Shown here: positions 58,091 to 62,866 of the stretch, piece after piece | Numbering within the stretch: the first letter of the stretch is position 1 | Layout: every line of letters starts with the position of its first letter | Assembly (NCBI GenBank): GCA_012729455.1 | Contig: JAAYDC010000020.1 | Span: 1-62,866, forward strand | Direction of reading: 5' to 3' | Length of the DNA stretch: 62,866 nt | Origin: Chloroflexota bacterium | Lineage (GTDB): Bacteria > Chloroflexota > Anaerolineae > UBA1429 | Program-made: the position numbers and the translations under genes | The notes under the pieces: generated by a model | Database searches by the model: none | What the model was told of the DNA's origin: nothing | What the model saw: only the letters and a program-made list of their open reading frames with translations

Positions 58091-59886
58091 GAGGCCGCTC
58101 CCGTCTCGGCCAGGAGTGGTTTCTCTTCGGCGATCAACAGGTTGGGTTCGAGGCGATTCTGCGCTTCCACCAGGTGGCGGTAGAGTCCGCCCATGTCCAT
58201 CAACTCCTGGTGTGTGCCGGTTTCAGCTATCTGGCGGCCCTCCAGCACCACGATGCGATCGGCGTTGCGGATGGTCGAGAGGCGATGGGCGATAATAATG
58301 GTGGTGCGATTGACGATCAGGCGCTCAAGCGCTTCCTGGATCAGCAACTCGGTCTCAGTATCGACCGACGAGGTCGCCTCATCCAGGATCAGGATCGGCG
58401 CATCCTTGAGCACCGCACGGGCGATCGCCAGACGCTGCTTTTGTCCGCCGGAGAGCTTGACACCGCGCTCGCCGATGATCGTGTCGTAGCCATCCTGCAG
58501 GTTGGTGATGAATTCGTGGGCGTTGGCCACCTCGGCCGCCGCAACGATCTCCTCCTGGCTGGCGCCCTCGCGTCCAAAGGCGATATTTTCGCGCACGGTG
58601 CCATGGAACAGAAACACGTTTTGCAGCACGAACGAAATCTGCTCACGCAACGACTTGATCGTCAGGTCGCGGATATCGTGCCCATCCAGGGTGATGGCGC
58701 CCGAAGTCACGTCGTAAAAGCGCGGCAGGAGGCTGGCCATGGTCGTCTTGCCGACGCCGGTCGGCCCCACCAGGGCAATCACTTGGCCGGCAGCGATGTC
58801 GAGGTCAATGTGCTCGAGTACCTCGTCGCCTCGCGAATAGTGAAAGGATACGTCTTTAAAAGCGATCTCCCCCCGGGCGCGGCCGGGAAGGGCGATGGCA
58901 TCGGGGCGGTTATCGACATCAGGCTGTTCATTGAGCAGTTCTGCCACACGGTCGGCCCCGGCCAGGGCTTCCAGCATAGCCTCCCAGGCGCCGCTGAGTG
59001 ACCTGACGGGCGCGTAAAACATCTCCAGATATAAAAAGTATGCCACCAGGTCTTCGATCGGCAGCACCTGCTGAAAGGCCAGACGCCCGCCGAAATAGAT
59101 CACGATCAGGGTGCCCAGCGATGAGGCGAACTCGATGAACGGGCCAAAGGTGGCCATCATCTTAAGCGCCTCCAGGTTGGAGTCGCGAAAGCGGTCGATA
59201 TTGGTGCTGATGCGCACTGCTTCGGGCTCTTCGCGCGTAAAAGCCTTGATCTCGCGGATGCCCGAGAGGTTCTCATTGAGCTGGGCGTTCAACTCGGCCA
59301 GCTCCTTTTGGCGCGCACGAAAGGCAGGGTGCACCCGCGTGGCAAACAGCCGCATGGCAATCACGATCAACGGTATGGGGATGAGCGTCAGCAGCATCAG
59401 CTGCCAGTTCATGCTGATCAGCACTACGCTCACACCCACCAGCGTAAGGGCGTTGACCACCGTATCCGGTACAGCGTGCGCGATCAGCGATTCAAAGTAA
59501 CCTGAGTCATTGACCATGCGCGACATCAGCTGGCCGGTTTGCTGATCTTCGTAAAAGCGCAGTGAAAGGCGCTGCAAGTGGGTATAGATCTGGCGGCGTG
59601 CATCTGCCACCACCCCCCAGCCAGCTTTATGCGCCATATAGCTGCGCACAAAGGCCAGTCCGGCGCGCGCGATGTAAATTACCAGCAGACCGAGCGACAA
59701 CTTTAAAATCAGTTGAGCAGACTCGTTATCCCAGGTGCCCTGGCTGACAGCTCCCACCAGTGTGCGCACCACCTGGGGCGTGAGCAGCTGCACGCCCACC
59801 AGCAGGATCATCGCGATGATGGTGATAACCAGGTAGGGGATGTAACGCTCTGTATAGCGGAACACAAAACCGAGGCGTTTCAACAT
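58087..59886 (-). CDS. ABC transporter, fused permease and ATPase (MsbA/multidrug type)
   Basis: 599 residues. Six transmembrane helices in about residues 15-310 form the exporter permease, followed by the ATPase with Walker A GPTGVGKTT, Q loop SFVLQNVFLFHG, signature LSGGQKQR and Walker B ILILDEATSS. It acts as a homodimer or with a half-transporter partner not present here. Likely exports lipid, drug or peptide. First gene of the minus-strand run, with its own promoter. Confidence 0.93.
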   Translation of the reverse strand: MLKRLGFVFRYTERYIPYLVITIIAMILLVGVQLLTPQVVRTLVGAVSQGTWDNESAQLILKLSLGLLVIYIARAGLAFVRSYMAHKAGWGVVADARRQIYTHLQRLSLRFYEDQQTGQLMSRMVNDSGYFESLIAHAVPDTVVNALTLVGVSVVLISMNWQLMLLTLIPIPLIVIAMRLFATRVHPAFRARQKELAELNAQLNENLSGIREIKAFTREEPEAVRISTNIDRFRDSNLEALKMMATFGPFIEFASSLGTLIVIYFGGRLAFQQVLPIEDLVAYFLYLEMFYAPVRSLSGAWEAMLEALAGADRVAELLNEQPDVDNRPDAIALPGRARGEIAFKDVSFHYSRGDEVLEHIDLDIAAGQVIALVGPTGVGKTTMASLLPRFYDVTSGAITLDGHDIRDLTIKSLREQISFVLQNVFLFHGTVRENIAFGREGASQEEIVAAAEVANAHEFITNLQDGYDTIIGERGVKLSGGQKQRLAIARAVLKDAPILILDEATSSVDTETELLIQEALERLIVNRTTIIIAHRLSTIRNADRIVVLEGRQIAETGTHQELMDMGGLYRHLVEAQNRLEPNLLIAEEKPLLAETGAAS

Positions 59887-59944
59887 ACGTTCGACTCCAG
59901 AACACCGCGTTTGAACGGTATATTGTTAATAGGATGGTTAGTCC

Positions 59945-59972
59945 ATTATACCCGAAGCGGTATCGATCGCAA
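59945..59972 (-). promoter_or_regulatory. Promoter of the ABC transporter operon
   Basis: Minus strand: TTGCGA (59972-59967), 16-base spacer, TATAAT (59950-59945). The leader to the ATG is about 50 bases. Confidence 0.6.
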
Positions 59973-60006
59973 GGTAAATGCACCATTACCGGCCTGATAC
60001 AAGCTG

Positions 60007-60034
60007 TTGATGTATTTTATATAACGATTACAAT
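60007..60034 (+). promoter_or_regulatory. Candidate promoter of the GAF/PAS protein
   Basis: TTGATG, 16-base spacer, TACAAT, about 70 bases ahead of the chosen ATG at 60105. Confidence 0.5.
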
Positions 60035-60104
60035 TAACGTAGCAAGTGTCTCTTGCCCATTGGAACATTCCGGGATGGCTACCGGGTACACAAAGGCAGG
60101 CTGT

Positions 60105-62795
60105 ATGCGTCGTTTGTTAAACCTTCAACAGTCGTCTTCTCACATTCTTGAGGATGTCCGCCGCCAAATCCTGCAAATCACACTCAAGGGTATGGCAGTC
60201 GTGGTTGTATTGGCTGTCAGCGCGTGGTTGATCTTCCAGCAGGGCGTTGACACCTTTCCCAGAATATCCATACTGCAGATGTCCACTCTCATTATGGTGG
60301 TGGTGGCGATCGCGGCATCCTACATCCTCAGTGTCAAATGGCGTACTGAGCCGGCTGCTGCCGTTATCCTGATCGTTTTCAGTGCAGCAGTCTTGCTCAA
60401 CTCGTTCTCGAGCGACCTGATGCGCTCGCGCGGTATCTTTTTCGTGACAATCCCGATCGTGTTGGCTTCGACCGTCTTGCCGTCGCGCTATGCGGCTGTT
60501 TTTGCCATCTTTATCAACATCCTGTCGATCATTGTTGGATACCTGCAAACCCACGCCATCGCAATTTCCGGCTCGGCGGCGGTGGCGTTTATCTCGGTGA
60601 TCTCGTACATCGGGGCGCTCAGCCTCGAGACGGTGGTAAGTGCGCTCGAAGTGAACCTGCAGGCGCGCCAGGGTGCCCAGGAGGCGCTGCGGCGGCGGCT
60701 CTCCGCCGAACAACTGATCGGCAGCATCACGCTGCAGTTGGTGGGGCTGCAGCCAAGTGAGCTCGACAGCGGACTGCGCTCGGTGCTGCAGTCAATCGGT
60801 AAATACCTGGATGTCGATCGCTGCTACATCAGCCAAATCTCGGCCGATGGCAGCGTCGCCAGCCTGGTGCATGACTGGCACAGCGAGGTCAGCGAAGAAA
60901 ATATCTACCCTAGCACGCGAGGCACGGTAGATTTGCTGATCTGGTCGCACCTGCGCTTTAGCGGCGAAGAAGGCCTGGCAATCGATGACGTCCTCAAGCT
61001 TGCCGATATCAGCGATATTGAACGCGAGGCTTGGAATGCGGCTCAGGTGCGCTCCGTCATGGCGATGCCGATGATGGTGCAGGATACCCTTTCGGGTTTT
61101 ATCGCCTGCGATACGTTCTCGCAGCCGCGCGAATGGACCGACGACAATATCCAGATGCTCAAGCTCGCAGCCGGTATCCTCTCCAACGTGCTGGTTCGCG
61201 GGCGCGTGCAATCCGACCTGTTGCAGAACGAAGAACGCTTAAAGTTGGCGCTCTCTGCTGCCGACCTGGGTATCTACAACCTCAACCTGAATACCGGCGT
61301 GATTCACGTTGATGAGCGTTACCAAACGATGTTGGGCTATAACCCGCGCGAGAGCGAGCTGCGGCTGGATGATTTTATGAACTTGGTCCATCCGGACGAT
61401 CGCCAGCGCCTTGAGCGCATGATCGTGCGCCAGCGCATGACCAAGGACCGCGTCCCCGAGATCGAGTACCGTGTCCTCAACAATGAAGGAGAATACCGCT
61501 GGATCCTCGACCGCGGACACACCGTGCGCGACCCGCAATCCGGCGAACCGCTGCGCATCACCGGTACCCGCCAGGACGTGACTGCCCGCAAGCAGATGGA
61601 GACCGAAATCAATGCTGCCGAGACGCGCTACCGCAACCTGGTGGAGCATCTGCCGGCAGTGGTCTATCTTGCGCGCGACAGCGGGATGGTCTATGTCAGC
61701 CCGCAGATCGAGTCAATCCTCGGCTATACTCAGGAGGAATATCTCTTTAGCCCCAACCGCTGGCGCGACTTTATTCATTCAGAAGACTTTGACCTGGTCA
61801 GCAAGGCTTTTGCTAAACGAAACATCCACGAAACCACGGCGGTCGAGTACCGTGCAACCCATAAAGATGGCCATATGGTCTGGCTGCACGACGAATCGAC
61901 CCTGGTAGCCGATAAATCCACTCAGACTTATTATATCCAGGGTATCCTGCAGGATATTACCGAACGTATCGAGATCGAGAGCACCATCCGTGAAAGCCAG
62001 ACCAACCTGGCACTCGCCCAGCAGATCGCCGGTGTGGGCGGCTGGAACCTGGAGGTCTCGACCGGCCAGTTGACGCTATCCGAAGACCTGCTGCGCCAGT
62101 TCGGCGCCACCGACCGCACCGACCTGCCCACCTACCCCGAGACCCTGCAGCTCTATATCCATCCCGATTATTGGCCGTCACTGCAGGTCGCCATCGACGA
62201 AGCCCTGGCGGGCGGGCCGGATGTCGACATGAACGTGCGCATGTACATGCCCGGCGATATTCCCTTTTTCGTGCATATGAAGAGCACCTCGGTGCGCGAC
62301 CGCACCGGCAAGGTGGTGCGCCTGGTGGGCATGATCCAGGATATCACCGAGCGCATATTCAGCGAGGAGGCTTTCCAGACCTGTCTGGCCAACCTGGTGC
62401 TCACCGAAGATGTCGGCCGCATGGGCACCTGGATGTGGGATGTGCGCAGCCAGATCTTCTCCTTTTCAGAACGCAGTCTCAAAACCCTGGCACTTGAAAG
62501 ACACGTCACGGGTGGGCTCACTTATGAATGGTTCCTTTCGCGCGTGCACCCGGACGACCGTACGCATGTCGATGAGCAGCTGCAGGCCACCATCACCCAG
62601 GGGGCGGACACTCATTTCCTGCTGCGGCTAGTCTCGCCCAACGAAGGATCGGCGATCTGCCACATGGCTGCGGTGGCACGCCGCGATACCACGGGCGCCA
62701 TCAACAAGGTCGTCGGTGTGATCCAGAATATCAGCAGCATTCATGGCGCTTTCTTTGCCAAGCATTCTGGGGGCTCACAACCAGAGGCGCAATAG
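60105..62795 (+). CDS. Membrane GAF/multi-PAS sensor without an output domain
   Basis: 896 residues from the ATG at 60105, favoured by AAAGG 8 bases ahead; longer in-frame starts at 59934 and 60075 are possible. Five or so transmembrane helices lie in about residues 25-180. A GAF domain (about 205-345, ending GFIACDTFSQPREWT) follows. Then come four PAS domains, the first three with PAC-type ends (GTRQDVTARKQME, GILQDITERIEIE, GMIQDITERIFSEE) and the last with VVGVIQNISS. After the last PAS the protein simply stops: no histidine kinase, GGDEF, EAL, phosphatase or methyl-accepting domain is present. It may signal through the gene beginning at 62817. Confidence 0.85.
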   Translation: MRRLLNLQQSSSHILEDVRRQILQITLKGMAVVVVLAVSAWLIFQQGVDTFPRISILQMSTLIMVVVAIAASYILSVKWRTEPAAAVILIVFSAAVLLNSFSSDLMRSRGIFFVTIPIVLASTVLPSRYAAVFAIFINILSIIVGYLQTHAIAISGSAAVAFISVISYIGALSLETVVSALEVNLQARQGAQEALRRRLSAEQLIGSITLQLVGLQPSELDSGLRSVLQSIGKYLDVDRCYISQISADGSVASLVHDWHSEVSEENIYPSTRGTVDLLIWSHLRFSGEEGLAIDDVLKLADISDIEREAWNAAQVRSVMAMPMMVQDTLSGFIACDTFSQPREWTDDNIQMLKLAAGILSNVLVRGRVQSDLLQNEERLKLALSAADLGIYNLNLNTGVIHVDERYQTMLGYNPRESELRLDDFMNLVHPDDRQRLERMIVRQRMTKDRVPEIEYRVLNNEGEYRWILDRGHTVRDPQSGEPLRITGTRQDVTARKQMETEINAAETRYRNLVEHLPAVVYLARDSGMVYVSPQIESILGYTQEEYLFSPNRWRDFIHSEDFDLVSKAFAKRNIHETTAVEYRATHKDGHMVWLHDESTLVADKSTQTYYIQGILQDITERIEIESTIRESQTNLALAQQIAGVGGWNLEVSTGQLTLSEDLLRQFGATDRTDLPTYPETLQLYIHPDYWPSLQVAIDEALAGGPDVDMNVRMYMPGDIPFFVHMKSTSVRDRTGKVVRLVGMIQDITERIFSEEAFQTCLANLVLTEDVGRMGTWMWDVRSQIFSFSERSLKTLALERHVTGGLTYEWFLSRVHPDDRTHVDEQLQATITQGADTHFLLRLVSPNEGSAICHMAAVARRDTTGAINKVVGVIQNISSIHGAFFAKHSGGSQPEAQ

Positions 62796-62816
62796 CATCA
62801 GCCACAGGAGGTAACA

Positions 62817-62866
62817 TGCAAAGCAGCCATTTTGATGGATGCCGTTCGATCATGTGGTACGACCAA
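62817..62866 (+). CDS. Unknown gene, N-terminal fragment cut by window end
   Basis: ATG at 62817 behind AGGAGG with 6-base spacing, 21 bases past the sensor stop. Only 17 bases-triplets-worth of residues can be read (MQSSHFDGCRSIMWYD...), so nothing can be said of function. The position suggests co-transcription with the sensor. Confidence 0.65.

Overview
ORGANISM. The window reads as a chromosomal segment of a GC-rich, largely anaerobic or microaerophilic heterotroph, most likely a member of the Chloroflexota (Anaerolineae-like). This is an inference from the gene set: a tRNA cluster ahead of tig-clpP-clpX; a pseudo-actin / baseplate-J-like / ruvX / mltG cluster; rnc-smc; three tandem M42 aminopeptidases; an AmaP-like Asp23 membrane anchor; a Tat/lipobox solute-binding protein; and many carbohydrate-active genes. 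It includes a glycyl radical enzyme and a ferredoxin-type aldo/keto reductase. Promoters look sigma-70-like (TTGACA / TATAAT), ribosome sites are of the AGGAGG type, and TTG or GTG starts occur. I saw no rRNA, insertion sequence, prophage, origin or CRISPR array. LAYOUT. 1-11.3 kb is a sugar and redox accessory region: a partial solute-binding lipoprotein, two aldo/keto reductases with an autoregulated GntR/FCD regulator, a lipoprotein, a Gfo/Idh/MocA oxidoreductase with a URO-D-like protein, a glycyl radical enzyme and a GHL6-like glycosidase. 11.4-17.8 kb is housekeeping: tRNA-Lys, -Leu and -Gly with their own promoter and terminator, then tig, clpP, clpX and alaS. 17.8-22.9 kb is a tightly packed run with ATGA overlaps: a degenerate FtsA/PilM-like protein, a single-span baseplate-J-like protein, ruvX, mltG and a PHP-domain protein. 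22.9-33.3 kb holds an MFS exporter, a YhaM-like nuclease, a pyrimidine nucleoside phosphorylase, a GT4 glycosyltransferase, an unknown internally duplicated CQLG protein, small unknowns, three M42 peptidases and a second URO-D-like protein. 33.3-42.7 kb is on the minus strand: polA-argS, tRNA-Val, an unrecognised two-gene pair and a YfhO-like membrane protein. 42.7-49.6 kb has a frameshifted sialidase-like gene, rnc-smc, convergent scpB and amaP. 49.6-59.9 kb is a second minus-strand catabolic block: a GH42 beta-galactosidase pseudogene, a sugar isomerase/epimerase, an MFS transporter, a GH78-like rhamnosidase, a DUF3343 plus NifS-like pair, a GNAT and an ABC exporter. 59.9 kb to the end carries a membrane GAF/multi-PAS protein with no output domain and the start of the next gene. 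HOW IT FITS TOGETHER. The catabolic genes (GH78, GH42 remnant, GHL6-like, sialidase remnant, Gfo/Idh, sugar isomerase, MFS, solute-binding protein) suggest scavenging of plant or host glycans, with two of the glycosidase genes decayed. The housekeeping genes cover proteostasis, replication repair, chromosome condensation and wall synthesis. The strongest candidates for undescribed biology are the pseudo-actin plus baseplate-J-like pair fused by operon to ruvX-mltG, and the unrecognised two-gene pair behind tRNA-Val.
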